Shown: positions 40,127-51,531 of the stretch, piece after piece | Position numbering within the stretch: position 1 is the first letter of the stretch | Layout of the letters: each line of letters opens with the position of its first letter | Assembly (NCBI GenBank): GCA_031276875.1 | Contig: JAISMG010000038.1 | Location: 1-64,000, forward strand | Direction of reading: 5' to 3' | Length of the DNA stretch: 64,000 bases | Source: Candidatus Peribacteria bacterium | GTDB taxonomy: Bacteria > Patescibacteriota > Gracilibacteria > Absconditabacterales > Absconditicoccaceae | Position numbers and translations under genes: made by a program | Notes under the pieces: generated by a model | Database searches by the model: none | What the model was told of the DNA's origin: nothing | The model's input: only the letters and a program-made list of their open reading frames with translations

Positions 40127-41212
40127 CTAAGAGTTTGCAATCAACGCTTGAGCAACTACTTTTCCACTCGTCCAACATCGCTGTAAATTATATCCTCCTG
40201 TTTTGCCTGTAACATCCAAACATTCTCCCGTGATGAAAAGCCCCGGGACAGTTTTTACTTCCAACTGTTCTGTAAGCTGTTCTCCACAAATGCCCCCACC
40301 ACACACTTTTGCTTCGGTGAGCGGTCTGAGACGATGAAGTTTCGTTGTCAACGTATAATGAGCTAATTTAGGAGCAGAAAATCCTAAATAAGCGAGTAAT
40401 CTTTTGGTTATTGCTGCTTTGGGAAGAGAAAGTTTGAAAGTAAACTGCTCAGGAGGAAGTCCTTGCATTGCAAGCGTGGAATTAAAAATTACCGGTCCCG
40501 ACAATCCCCAATGCGTAAACAGCACCGGTCAAACCTGCTGATATACTAATGTATTGCGATGAAACAAAGCTCCCTTCCCTACCACCGACGAACCAGCGAG
40601 AAAAGACAGATTTTTTTCAGTTTCTACTCCTACTAATGCAGGATAAAAGGGAATAAACGTCAGCTGAAAATCCTTGGCAACTTGCAGAGCAATTTCACTA
40701 GAACCTAACTGAGGAAAACTCGGACTTCCTGTAGCCAGAACTACCTGTTTGGCATAAAAGACATCAGAAAGTGTATGTAAAATAAAATATCCTTGCTTGG
40801 TTTTTTCGAGACGTTGAAAGTCTTGATGATAAAGGATTTCTCCGCCCTGTTCACTCACTTGATGGAGCAGGAAATCACGAAATAATGAGACTTTTCTTGA
40901 AGTAAGCAGTATTCTCCCGTTGTCTTCTTCGTGAAATGCAATATCGTGTGCAGTCAAGAATGCGAGAAAATCACGAACCGTATAGGATTGAAATATCTTT
41001 GCAACAAATGCGGGATGAGAAGTCTGATAATCAGATAACGGATGAAGCAAAGTATTGGTCAAATTTCCTCTCCCTTGGGCTGACATCAAAAGTTTGGATG
41101 CGGAAATCGAAGATTTTTCGAGCAAAAGAACACGCTTATTTTTGGGCAAATGTGCCGCACAAAACAGCCCACTAGGACCTGCTCCGATAATCACCACATC
41201 TCGTATTTGCAT
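40127..41212 (-). CDS. HI0933/BaiN-family flavoprotein (NAD(P)/FAD-dependent oxidoreductase)
   Basis: DVVIIGAGPSGLFCAAHL...AQGRGNLTNT...LFTHWGLSGPVIFNST...GLFITGECLDVTGKTGGYNLQRCWTSG. Confidence 0.87.
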
Positions 41213-41236
41213 TGCTCATTGGGTGGAAATAAACGA

Positions 41237-42538
41237 TTACAGCAGTACATCAATCAACTGCTTTTTAGACTTTTTCTTTACAATTTTTTGCTTTTCTATA
41301 TGAGTTTGAAACAAGATTTTTCGGACAAGTACATTGGTTGCCAAAATACAAAATCCCAATAAAAATCCTCCCAATACCTCTATCATTCAATAGGAATACA
41401 ACACCATTCTACTCATTCCTATCCCTAATGCACTCACCATCATTATTGCCAATAGTACGTGCCTCATTCGTAGAGCCTTTATTTGCCCGTGAAACACATA
41501 CCAACAGAGTAAACATACTACCAAACTCATCATCGCATATCCACTCGGAAAATTAAAATCATTGAGAGGAAGAAACGAAGGGTCTGGGCTAGACCTTTGG
41601 AGAAGCACTTTGACAATCGGAAACAGCAACAACGTAGACAACATACTAGAAATAAACACTGTAAGATGATATAATAATCTTTTACGATATAAATATACAA
41701 TAATAATAAGCCCCAAAATCCCTATTCCCTGAATAGTAAAGAGACGATAAATCTGAGGCATTAGCACTTCCCAAAACGGAAAACGAGCAAAAAACTGTTG
41801 CATTCGGATATCCATATGGGCAAAGAATGCACTGACTGCGTAAAGATGTTGTGCAATCAGAGAAAAGATAATCACAGAAAGAATATTCCCCAACATCAAA
41901 AGAGAAAATCCTTTTCTGAAAATATGATACTCACTCTTGAAATATCGAAATAGCACAGCAATCGCAATACTGAGAATAATGCCTCGCGTAATAAACTTTC
42001 CAATATATCCCGCCAGGAGTTCATAACTTTCTCACAAACAGTAACCTATCAGAAAAAATACGGCTCCCCACAGCATATTGCTAATTCCTGTAAACAATAC
42101 GATTTTGGGTAAAGGAAGTCTGATAACTCCCGCCATAAACGGAAAAACTCCCCTCGTCCATCCATAAAATTTAGATAAAATCATTCCTCCCAATAATTTT
42201 TTTTTAAGAATTTTCTCAGTACTCTCTAGGACATCATCCGTAATTTTGATATATTTTCCATATTTCTTTAGAAATCCCATCCCATATTTTTTCCCTATTG
42301 CATAAGCAAACAGTTCTCCTATCCAAGCACCTATAAATATATATATAAATGCTATCAGAGGAGACATTAGCCCAATATTAGCAAAAAATCCTCCAGCAAT
42401 CACCAAATTTTGACCGGGTACTAAAATTCCTAATGGGGGAATTCCTTCACAAATCGTCGCCAAAAAAAGGATAATATACCCAAAGGTTTGGATAATTGAT
42501 GGAGGAAGGTTCATAATCTGCGTAAGTAAGGTATCCAT
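41237..42538 (-). CDS. DedA-family membrane protein fused to PAP2-like domain
   Basis: DedA: LFLATICEGIPPLGILVPGQNLVIAGGFFA...FLIGYCL[TGA]ESYELLAGYIGKF; then PAP2-like KVLLQRSSPDPSFLPLNDFNFPSGYAMMSL; same frame throughout. Confidence 0.8.
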
Positions 42539-42577
42539 TTCACAATGCTAAGTAAAGTCCTAGAAAGGTTGTCAGCT

Positions 42578-43186
42578 TTATTTGTCTTCTAAACTTTCTG
42601 CAACGTGTCCAGCAATTTTGATAGAAGGATTGAGGGTTTTGAGTCCAACATTCCAGCTCGCTGGGCAAGCGTGTCCCGGATTATTCCTTACAAAATCCAA
42701 AGAATGAATTTTTCTCAGCAATTCATTGGAGGCTCTTCCAATAGGTTCAGTGACAATTTCTACTGATTTGATTTCTCCATCTGGAGAGATAATGAAGGTA
42801 CCTCTTTCGCTATTTCCTGTAGTCGCATTCCATACGCCGAAGAGTTTGGAGATTTCTCCTTTTCTATCACTTATCATAGGAAGCGTGAACTGCTGAAGCA
42901 GATGTTCGGTTTCTACCCACCTTTTGTGAGAGAAAACGGTATCCGTACTCACCACAAAAAGTTCTGCATTCAGATTTTTGAGCTCTGGAGCAATAGTCAT
43001 CAAGTCTTTGAGCTCGGTCGGACAAACAAAGGTAAAATCTGCTGGATAAAAGAAAAGGATGACCCATTTTCCTTTGTAGTCGGCAAGTGTGGTATTTACC
43101 ACAGCATCTGTTGCAACGTCGTAGAAGTCAAAGCCAAAGTTTGGAACAATACTTTCCAAATGAAGTGTGTTTTCTGTGTTTTCCAT
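42578..43186 (-). CDS. ahpC: 2-Cys peroxiredoxin (AhpC-like)
   Basis: WVILFFYPADFTFVCPTEL...VSTDTVFSHKRWVE...HACPASWNVG. Confidence 0.93.
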   Translation of the reverse strand: MENTENTLHLESIVPNFGFDFYDVATDAVVNTTLADYKGKWVILFFYPADFTFVCPTELKDLMTIAPELKNLNAELFVVSTDTVFSHKRWVETEHLLQQFTLPMISDRKGEISKLFGVWNATTGNSERGTFIISPDGEIKSVEIVTEPIGRASNELLRKIHSLDFVRNNPGHACPASWNVGLKTLNPSIKIAGHVAESLEDK

Positions 43187-43417
43187 AGTGTTTTCGTAAT
43201 CAAAGAATAAATAAGGAAATATGTAAGAATTTTATGGCGTGGAGTCAGTATACGAATATGAAAAAAAAAGTCCACAAAAATTTGACTTTTTTGGGGGCGA
43301 ACTTTTTTCAATTGCAAGCTTCCCGTAAATCACTATACTCCCCTTATAAATATCTTACCATTCTCTGAAATTCTCTGGTTTCATTCTCTGAAATTCTCCT
43401 ACATTCTCCTCATTTAT

Positions 43418-44158
43418 ATGCTCCCAAATGCTCCTATGCACCCCATCACCCTCAAATTCCTCGAAGCAGTAAAGCTCAATAATAACGTCAAACGAATGCA
43501 CCTCCACCGTGACCTCTATCTCCAAGAAAAAGAAAGATTTTTCACGTTTGTAGACAGCCTTTTGGAACAGTTGAAAAAGCTGGACTCCAACTTGGAAGAC
43601 ATCACCACCAAAGACTGTATCTTCAGATTTAATAAAGATATCCGCTTTTCCAAAGATAAATCCCCTTACAAAACCCATTTTGGAGCATTTATTTCGTCCG
43701 GAGGCAGAAAATCACCACTCCCGTGATACTATCTGCATATTCAACCCGGAAATCAGAGTGGCATTTCGTGAGGTTCGCGATGTCCTAGCATTCCTCAGAG
43801 AGAAGCAATCATCCTCCATATTTGGAATAATCGAACTAAACGACAGCGTATCATAACAAATCCCCCATTTAATAAACAATTTGGTACCTTAGTCGATAAA
43901 CAAGCAGAAGTAAGCTTGGAAAGAAGATTGAAAAGCCATAAAACTCAACAACTATTGGAACAGCTTGGAAAAACCAAAGCCAAGCAGATACTCAACAATA
44001 AAGAAGCATTAGAACTCCTCCTGTATCCTCGTTTCTGCGTGCGACATCCAGTGAGTGATAAAGAAGTCCTTCAAACTGATTTTGCACAAAATGTGATGAA
44101 AGGATTTCAGCTTTTGCAACCGTTTAATGAATTGATACTGGAGGGGATGATAGGCTAA
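43418..44158 (+). CDS. DUF2461-family protein
   Basis: DCIFRFNKDIRFSKDKSPYKTHFGAFISSGGRKSPLP[G]YYLHIQPGNQSG; rejoined across two TGA. Confidence 0.75.
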
Positions 44159-45099
44159 TTGATTTCTCCTTGTAGTGCTTTTACAATCATTTCTTTATGG
44201 TCAGGGAAAGCAAATGGAATTGTATCTATATCCTGTGGAGCCACTTTGACAATAGTTTTGGCATCATCGCCTGCTTGTAAATCTCCGGAAAGAATACTAC
44301 ACAAAAATGCGTGAGCAATGTTATGAGCACGGGGATCTCTGTCTGGATTATCCCAATATCCCAAATATTTTTCTATTTGAACCTCTGCACCTATCTCCTC
44401 TTGTGCTTCTCTTTTTGCAGCGTCTTCAATTCTTTCACCAACATCAATAAATCCTCCCGGTAAAGCAATACCCTGAGGGTAATTTTTCCTTTCTATAAGC
44501 ACCAATTTCCCTGCTTTATCAAAAAGTACAATATCCGCAGTAATTCACGGAACTTTTCTTTCGTGTTGAAAAATTTCTTTTAATCTCTGGGAAGCGTGAA
44601 TGGTATCTAAAAAGCTGACCGTATCTTCGGAAAGTACTTGTACCAATCATTGATGATGATTACGAGCCAACCATTCTCTAATCGTAGAACCTTTTACCAT
44701 TTCTCTGACCTGCAAGGGGATAATCTCTTTTCCTGTTCATTTGAAAATTTCTTGCACTCGTACATTCCCTGAAATAACATATTGAAACTCAGGAAGTTCT
44801 TTGAGGATATAATCTCTTCGACGCTGATTGTCTCCAATATCAGGCACCGGGAAAACTTCCACTTGCAAACTCTGCAAAAGATGGTGTGATGAGATTTCTA
44901 TCATTTGCTTTCTTTCCTCATAGGTAAAGGGATTTTCTGCAGTAAATTCTTTATTGGAAGATCCCACTCAAATCAATACATTCGTAATTCCTTGTTCAAT
45001 TGCTTGTTGTAATCCATCTAGATGTCCTTTATGCAATCACGGTTGAGCACGCGTAATAAAAAGTCAGGTTTTCCCTTCTGGTTTCATTGTTCATTTCAT
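44155..45099 (-). CDS. nadM: Bifunctional NMN adenylyltransferase / Nudix hydrolase
   Basis: LFITRAQP[G]LHKGHLDGL nucleotidyltransferase motif, GSSNKEFTAENPFTYEERKQMI; C-terminal Nudix GGFIDVGERIEDAAKREAQEEIGA; five or more TGA-Gly. Confidence 0.85.
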
Positions 45100-45130
45100 T
45101 ATATAGATAAGTAAGAAATAAAATGCTGAA

Positions 45131-46711
45131 TTATCCTACCATTAATAATTTTTCATCAGGAACTTTTAATTTTTCATTAGGCACGTTCGGTAATTCTGTT
45201 TTACAGGTTCACATATTAAGATTTGATAATAATTTTGTTCTCACTTCTTGGTGCATTTGCTGAGTAATCGGACTCTCCACTGTCGGAAATGCTGTCAAGG
45301 GAAGTGTTATTAAAAGTCTATTTCTCGCTTCATCAATCGCAGCAATATCATTATCATCATAGAAAAGTTTCCCATTTTCATATACTTTGTGGAGCAATCT
45401 TTCTCCTCTGACTTCTTCATCTTCTTGGACAAGATATCTTACTCCATCTCTAATTTCAATATTGAGGATTCCGGGAACAGGTTCTTTATCAATATCATTA
45501 GAAAGTTTTCCAGTAGGTCAATATTCGGTAGCTGTTAATTTGTAGGCTGCTGAAAGCGAATCTCTCGTCTTATCTTTGGAAACAAGTAATCCTCCAATAC
45601 CATATTTTAGTAATTCAGTGGAAAAACCAGCTTCTTTTACCTGATTTTCTAAAGCTTGGATGTCCTCAATACTAGATAAACCTTCTGAAACCGTAATCGT
45701 ATCTCTGGTCGTATCAAGCATTCAACGTTCTTTTTGCTTTTGGAGAGCTTCCAACAAAAGCGTAGGAATATCGCCACTATCAAGTCTTAGTGTAATATTT
45801 TTATTTGTATTTCTATACTGCTCTTTCAAATCAAGAACTTTATCAATCCCACTATGCGTATCTACGAAATCTGTCAACAACGTTATTTTGTCCGTTTTTT
45901 TGACTGCATCCTGCATCGCTTCATCTTCACTCGGATATGAAGCATAAAATCTATGAGCAGTAGTCCCTCAACAAAGGAGTTGTGGATATACCAAAGCAGC
46001 TGCATCATTAGAAGTATATTTGAGTCACGCTCCTACAATAAGAGAGCTTACCGCATCTAAATGAGCTTTTTCATTGATGGCTGCTCTTTTACCTTGTTCA
46101 CACACTTTCGTAGCAAAGGTTGCATTTCCATCTGGTAATATTTCTTCTAATCTATGAGCATCTGTAGCTACTTTACTTTTGAAAAAAGGTCTAATCCAAT
46201 CTGGTTCAAAAATCGCAGCTAATTCAGCAGGTCAAGTCACTACCATTGCTGGTTCTTTGGGCTTTAATGCTGTTCCATCTGCTACCGCATAGATGGTTAA
46301 AGGTAAATAGCCTCCCCCATCTACTACGCCTTGTCGCATATCAGTGTTAAAATAACCAGTTGCTCCTTTTTTGGTCTGGTCTGCATAAAAATCTTTTGCA
46401 AAATCCAATTCTTGTTGAGTAATGGGATACGACAACATTTTCTTTAATGCTGACCTAATCCCATCTATAATGATATATATATCAGGAGATTTTCTCATTG
46501 ATAAGGTAAAGGTTTCTTGTTGTTTTGCTCTTTCTCCTTTAATGTATGTCATTGGTCTATTGTAGGTATCTGTTTGAATGATTTTATTTCTTTGGGAAAT
46601 ATCTTGCCTTACTGACTCATTGGTAATAGCTTGATATTCCTCATACGTAAGAGTAGGGAACATTTGCATTTTCCTTTCATAGGCTTGGACATCAAAGGTT
46701 GGTGTATTCAT
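45131..46711 (-). CDS. pncB: Nicotinate phosphoribosyltransferase-like
   Basis: GTTAHRFYASYPSEDEA, ITLRLDSGDIPTLL, ITVSEGLSSIEDI, YGIGGLLVS; rejoined over TGA. Confidence 0.82.
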
Positions 46712-46753
46712 TGGAATAGTAATAAGAAATAAATAATGTTATTTATACAATAA

Positions 46754-47515
46754 TTATTGAGTAAATTTTTTTGAAAGCAGAGTAGCAAGTTCAGATAAAG
46801 TAATAATATCTATATGTCTTCTATCAAACTCTTTCAGTATAGCTTGGGTAGTTTGTAGAGCTACTCCTCTTATTGCCTCTTGAATAAGATAAGGTTCATA
46901 GCCTAAATCTTTTGCATCAAGTGCAGTTTGTCCCACACAGTAATCAATAGCTACTCCACCAATCAGTAGAATTTTTTTCTTTTGTTTCCTTAAAGTCTCG
47001 TCCAACACGGTTCTATCAAATCCACTATAGGCTTCTCTATCAGCTTCTTGCCCTTTTAAAATTTTAACATTAAAGTCTGATTCCTGCAAAGGTGGCATCA
47101 ACTGTATCCCTTCAGTTCCTACAAGGGAATGATTTGGTCGAAGTACTTGTTGTTGAACTTCTGCCAGAAAACGTTGTACTTCTCTTACATCAAAGGTTGC
47201 TTTATCAGAAATTCCATTCTGATATGATGTCCATTGTTTCACTTCGTCATAGGTAAGTACATCATAAGGGTGTTTATTTTTGTAGCTCGTAGCTAAAGAA
47301 AGGTGTCCCCTTGGATGTTCTTCCAATACATTGATAATCATAATTCCATACGGTTTACAAAGATTGATAAGCTGTTTGGTAGCTTGAGCTACTTGTTCTC
47401 CTTCTGGAACATAAAGCTCATTGAGACGTTTATCTTCAAAAGTTTGAGTATTATCTACACTCACTACTGCAATATCCTGTGGAGTATTGCAAATTTCCAA
47501 TATTAGATTTTTCAT
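46754..47515 (-). CDS. pncA: Nicotinamidase/isochorismatase-family hydrolase
   Basis: VVSVDNTQTFED...KILLIGGVAIDYCVGQTALDAKDLGYEPYLIQEAIRGV. Confidence 0.75.
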   Translation of the reverse strand: MKNLILEICNTPQDIAVVSVDNTQTFEDKRLNELYVPEGEQVAQATKQLINLCKPYGIMIINVLEEHPRGHLSLATSYKNKHPYDVLTYDEVKQWTSYQNGISDKATFDVREVQRFLAEVQQQVLRPNHSLVGTEGIQLMPPLQESDFNVKILKGQEADREAYSGFDRTVLDETLRKQKKKILLIGGVAIDYCVGQTALDAKDLGYEPYLIQEAIRGVALQTTQAILKEFDRRHIDIITLSELATLLSKKFTQ

Positions 47516-47558
47516 AATAGAAAAGATTAAAAGATAAAGAATGTTTTGTTATTTTTAT

Positions 47559-47575
47559 ATTGTATTATATACAAT
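47559..47575. promoter_or_regulatory. Palindromic operator/-10 (proximal, pncA)
   Basis: ATTGTATTATATACAAT; minus strand carries TATAAT. Confidence 0.6.
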
Positions 47576-47604
47576 ATCTAAAGAATAAAAGAAAGCTGAT
47601 AGTT

Positions 47605-47648
47605 GATGAACGGCGTATTCACAGTCCGTCGGAATCACCTCCATCCAT
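47605..47648 (-). ncRNA. Conserved leader/small RNA element, copy A
   Basis: ATGGATGGAGGTGATTCCGACGGACTGTGAATACGCCGTTCATC (minus strand). Confidence 0.45.
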
Positions 47649-47677
47649 CGAAATAATTTCTTCTCTCATCTTTAGTA

Positions 47678-47694
47678 ATTGTATTATACACAAT
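47678..47694. promoter_or_regulatory. Palindromic operator/-10 (distal, pncA)
   Basis: ATTGTATTATACACAAT. Confidence 0.65.
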
Positions 47695-47742
47695 TACTTT
47701 TCAATTTCAAGACTTTTTTCTGGAAAAAATTAAAAATAAACA

Positions 47743-47772
47743 AAAGCCCGTAAGTAGTTAACCACGGGCTTT
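47743..47772 (-). terminator. Rho-independent terminator after the VWA operon
   Basis: AAAGCCCGT-aagtagttaacc-ACGGGCTTT. Confidence 0.75.
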
Positions 47773-47809
47773 AAATTAAACAATATACTTGAGGAAAAAA
47801 ATTCCTCTT

Positions 47810-48586
47810 TTATCCACCAAACCCACCGAGGCTGGTTTGGCTAAACAGAGCAACACTCTGTGAAGCTCTCACTGCTGACTGACTAAAAACCTGAAAGGCC
47901 TTTCTAATATCAGATGGATTTGAAGCTGCTGTTAATACCCACTGATCAGGAATTCCCATTTCAGCAAATATTTTACGGAAATCACAATCTCCATTATCAA
48001 ATCCCATAGCTGAAATGATGTGTTCTTCTGTCCGAAGCATATCAGACACAATTTTCTTTACATCATTGGCTGTTGAAGTTCGAGAATGACAATCTTCACC
48101 ATCAGTCAAAATCAGCGTAATTGTACGCACCTGAATACCATTATTTTTGAAGTCCTGAGACTTCGAAATAACAGTCGCAAGTAATTTTGCAGTTTCATCA
48201 AATAGTGGAGTACCACCATTTGGGTCATAATTCTGAGAAGTCATCTCAGGTACTAAACTCAACGGCGTGTAAGGATACAGCACCGTACCATTTAAGTAGC
48301 GATTCACTACTTCAATATTGTCCTGCTGTTTACTTTCTTTGAGAGACTTAATCAAAAGATTATGACCATCACGAACCGCCTGAGCATTCCCAGCAAATCG
48401 AATTGAACCTGAATCATCAACCAACACATTGAGTAAGATGACTTCACTAGATCGTATCGAATCCACTGGAATCCCTAATCCCTCTTGGATTGTTTGTCCC
48501 AAATCGGGAATTTTTGTCAATGCATCCAATGAACCTTGGGAAATATCTCCCTCATTGAAAGCATTCTTTAATAAATCTATTGACAT
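47810..48586 (-). CDS. VWA-domain protein (TerY-like)
   Basis: LNVLVDDSGSIRFAGNAQ MIDAS, LILTDGEDCHSRTS; upstream AGGAGG. Confidence 0.75.
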   Translation of the reverse strand: MSIDLLKNAFNEGDISQGSLDALTKIPDLGQTIQEGLGIPVDSIRSSEVILLNVLVDDSGSIRFAGNAQAVRDGHNLLIKSLKESKQQDNIEVVNRYLNGTVLYPYTPLSLVPEMTSQNYDPNGGTPLFDETAKLLATVISKSQDFKNNGIQVRTITLILTDGEDCHSRTSTANDVKKIVSDMLRTEEHIISAMGFDNGDCDFRKIFAEMGIPDQWVLTAASNPSDIRKAFQVFSQSAVRASQSVALFSQTSLGGFGG

Positions 48587-48614
48587 AATTTATCCTCCTT
48601 TATTAAAATTTTTA

Positions 48615-49640
48615 TTACATTAATTTACCTGTATCCACTCCCGGCCATTGGTCGATGGGAGTGATTGACTTAACTAAATGCATTCCTGCACTTTCAAAGC
48701 TCTTAAAAGCCTGATTACCTTGTTGGGTAAAATCAATAACGTTCGGTATGATTACCGGAGACGTGCAATCTTCCAAAAGATAGACTTTGGATGCTAACGC
48801 CGGATCTTTCGCCTGAATTTCTGTAAGCAAATCTTCAATAGAAAACGCTACACAATGCGACTTGGCTTGTCCACCAATTATCACAATGTCATAATTTAAA
48901 AGCGTCTCTATAAAACGAGCATTCTTTTGGGCGATAGATGATCCATCCGCAGTATTTAACACCTCGGGACTCAGTACCGAGTAATTTTCCGTCAGCGGAT
49001 TTCCACCCTTTATTTCAATACCTGGCTGCGAATTGCGAGCAATGGTATGAAAGAAGATTGCTTCTTCAAATAGTGGAATTAAAGCGTGTCCAATTCCACC
49101 AAGCATTGCGTGATAGTCCCAAATAATGAGACTATACTTTCCGTTTTTTTCAAGCGTTTCCGTGTAATGGATAACGTGTCTTTTTAAAGAAGTATAGCTC
49201 ACATTTAGAGCACCAGCCACCGCCGGATTAACAGCATATTTTCCACTCTTCAAGTCTGCAGATGAAATCACTGTATTTGGTTTTACCAAATCACCATTTT
49301 CATCAATAAAAAATAAAGAATGAAAAATCTGCATTGACGTATGTGTATCCATCGTCGGGAAAATCTTGGTGATATATCCCAAATTACGATAGATAAACTC
49401 TGAAAAACGTTTGGTATCTTCCGGTGCATTTTGAACATAAAGTTCATGTCCCGGAATACCAAATGTTATCTGCATATCGATAGGCATCACAGCAATTTTG
49501 TATTTGTCTGTAGCCGCATTCGTTATGCCTTCAGCTTTTTTAAAAGCTGTTGCTTGGTTTGCTAACCCTGCATAGTCTACTCTGTAAACTAGGCCAGCCT
49601 TACTAGGGTCATAATGACCCGGAATTTTAAATTCTTTCAT
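48615..49640 (-). CDS. Isochorismatase/nicotinamidase-family cysteine hydrolase
   Basis: IAVMPIDMQITFGIPGHEL...DIVIIGGQAKSHCVAFSIEDLL...VYLLEDCTSPV. Confidence 0.75.
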   Translation of the reverse strand: MKEFKIPGHYDPSKAGLVYRVDYAGLANQATAFKKAEGITNAATDKYKIAVMPIDMQITFGIPGHELYVQNAPEDTKRFSEFIYRNLGYITKIFPTMDTHTSMQIFHSLFFIDENGDLVKPNTVISSADLKSGKYAVNPAVAGALNVSYTSLKRHVIHYTETLEKNGKYSLIIWDYHAMLGGIGHALIPLFEEAIFFHTIARNSQPGIEIKGGNPLTENYSVLSPEVLNTADGSSIAQKNARFIETLLNYDIVIIGGQAKSHCVAFSIEDLLTEIQAKDPALASKVYLLEDCTSPVIIPNVIDFTQQGNQAFKSFESAGMHLVKSITPIDQWPGVDTGKLM

Positions 49641-49668
49641 TTTGAATTTGTTTTAAAAAATTTAACAT

Positions 49669-51531
49669 TTACTTTATTGAAATAAGATTTATTTTTTGTT
49701 TACTCACTACATAGATACCTTGTGGGGATACTATGAGCTGAGAATACTGATTAACATAAGATGCTGTATCACTAAAAACTTTCGTTTCCAAATTTCCACT
49801 AGCATCTATGCTAAGACGGATAACACCATCATTACTTGGACAGAAAAGAAATCCACCTACTGCAGATTTTCCTTTAATCTGATCAAGCCAAGAAGTATCA
49901 CCCTGTTCATTAGTTATATCAAGCAAAACTTTCCCCTGTGCATTAAGAATAATGCAATGATTGATATATTTTGCCTGATATTTAGTAGAGAGCAAAAGCC
50001 AAGCTCTTGTCTCACTAAGATAACATTTTGCATCAATAATTTCTCCCTTGATGAAAGGAAGTTGCAAGCTATCATTGATAACTCTACGTCCTTTTTCAAA
50101 GATAAACCCTTGCAAAATGTGCCCTGCTTTGTACATCCCAAAACCGAAACTGGCTCCTGACCAAATCAAGGTTTGATCAGCGATACCTTCCCCAACTTTT
50201 GTGGGGGTGTATTCTAACCCCAAAGGATTAGCGTGCTGAATTACCCCATTTACAACCCAGAAAAGGTCATTTTCTGTAGTGGAAAAGATGGGAACATTTC
50301 CGACACAATCCACAGAAAGTTTGGACATCGTGCCATTTTTGCAATATTGCACCGTAGTGGCTTTGGCAAAAACCGTAGCCGACCCTTGCAACGCAAAATG
50401 CAACTCTCTATCCAATTCTCCTGTACAAATTATTTCAGACGTTTCTCTTTTGTATTCACCGTTTTCGTGGTACAAATAACATAATTTTCCATTGTGGAAG
50501 GCGACACTCATAATGACGCCAACTGTTTTGAATACTTCGTGTACTTGTATATTTCCACTACTTACCGCGATAGGAATAATTATTCCCACACTACATATCG
50601 GACAATGCATTCTTGCGTGCTGTATCCCACATTTGGGACAAGTTTGCCAATGCATTGAAGATAAGAGTTGTAGAGGAAATTCTCCACGTCTATCGTGAAT
50701 AAATACTTCTTCAAAATGCTGCATCAGTTTCTCCGGCAAGACTTTATAGTCATAAGCGTGCTTAGGATAAATGACTTCCGGATGAAATACCGTAATGCGA
50801 TTTTTAGGTCGCAATTGCTGTTTCACCCTTTTTGAAGTGTCATTAGGTTTATAAACACCTCCATACGGATCCACGAAGAGCAAGGTTTTGAATAATAAAG
50901 CATTGAATGCATACCAATCCCCGAAAGGATTATGCGGCTTAGTCATTGTCCAAATCCCATTTTGAAGACCACACAAAAGCGGGTCAACAAATTTTTCTGT
51001 ATACATCGTGGACAGAAACCCTTCAAATTGCCAACTGTCAGTATCTATCCAGTATGCTTCATTTCCTTTCACGAGAATATTCATATCATTAAAATCTCCA
51101 ATCACAACTCCGTGCTGATGAACAGCCTTTAAAGTCTGATGAAGATGAATAAAAATATCTCTAATCTCATTATTGGAAATATTTTTGCTTTCCCGAAACT
51201 GTAAGTCTCCGTAGGTTAACAGAGTTTCCGCTTTGATAAATGACATTACATAGCCAACAATTTCTCCTTGACTATCTGTCAACAACGCTTTGGGTCCAAT
51301 CACATTAGCTGGTAAACCAGAGGGAAAAGCTGAAAGCTTTTGTCTGATTAATGATAATCTGATTTTTGCCGCCTGTTGCTCCGAAGAGGAACCCGCATAA
51401 TACGGGTCATTGGGCTGACGATAGAGTTTTGCAACTAACCCGCCACCAATGGCATACACAACTGCCTCTTGACCTGCTCCAATTTCTTGGAGCGAAGTGA
51501 GAGGCTTTCCATTACAAAACACTTGTTTCAT
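49669..51531 (-). CDS. Serine/threonine kinase-like protein with Zn-ribbon and C-terminal repeat region (TerY-P kinase-like)
   Basis: IGAGQEAVVYAIGGGLVAKLY, HQHGVVIGDFNDMNILV, YWIDTDSWQ; CPKCGIQHARMHCPIC zinc ribbon. Confidence 0.75.
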   Translation of the reverse strand: MKQVFCNGKPLTSLQEIGAGQEAVVYAIGGGLVAKLYRQPNDPYYAGSSSEQQAAKIRLSLIRQKLSAFPSGLPANVIGPKALLTDSQGEIVGYVMSFIKAETLLTYGDLQFRESKNISNNEIRDIFIHLHQTLKAVHQHGVVIGDFNDMNILVKGNEAYWIDTDSWQFEGFLSTMYTEKFVDPLLCGLQNGIWTMTKPHNPFGDWYAFNALLFKTLLFVDPYGGVYKPNDTSKRVKQQLRPKNRITVFHPEVIYPKHAYDYKVLPEKLMQHFEEVFIHDRRGEFPLQLLSSMHWQTCPKCGIQHARMHCPICSVGIIIPIAVSSGNIQVHEVFKTVGVIMSVAFHNGKLCYLYHENGEYKRETSEIICTGELDRELHFALQGSATVFAKATTVQYCKNGTMSKLSVDCVGNVPIFSTTENDLFWVVNGVIQHANPLGLEYTPTKVGEGIADQTLIWSGASFGFGMYKAGHILQGFIFEKGRRVINDSLQLPFIKGEIIDAKCYLSETRAWLLLSTKYQAKYINHCIILNAQGKVLLDITNEQGDTSWLDQIKGKSAVGGFLFCPSNDGVIRLSIDASGNLETKVFSDTASYVNQYSQLIVSPQGIYVVSKQKINLISIK

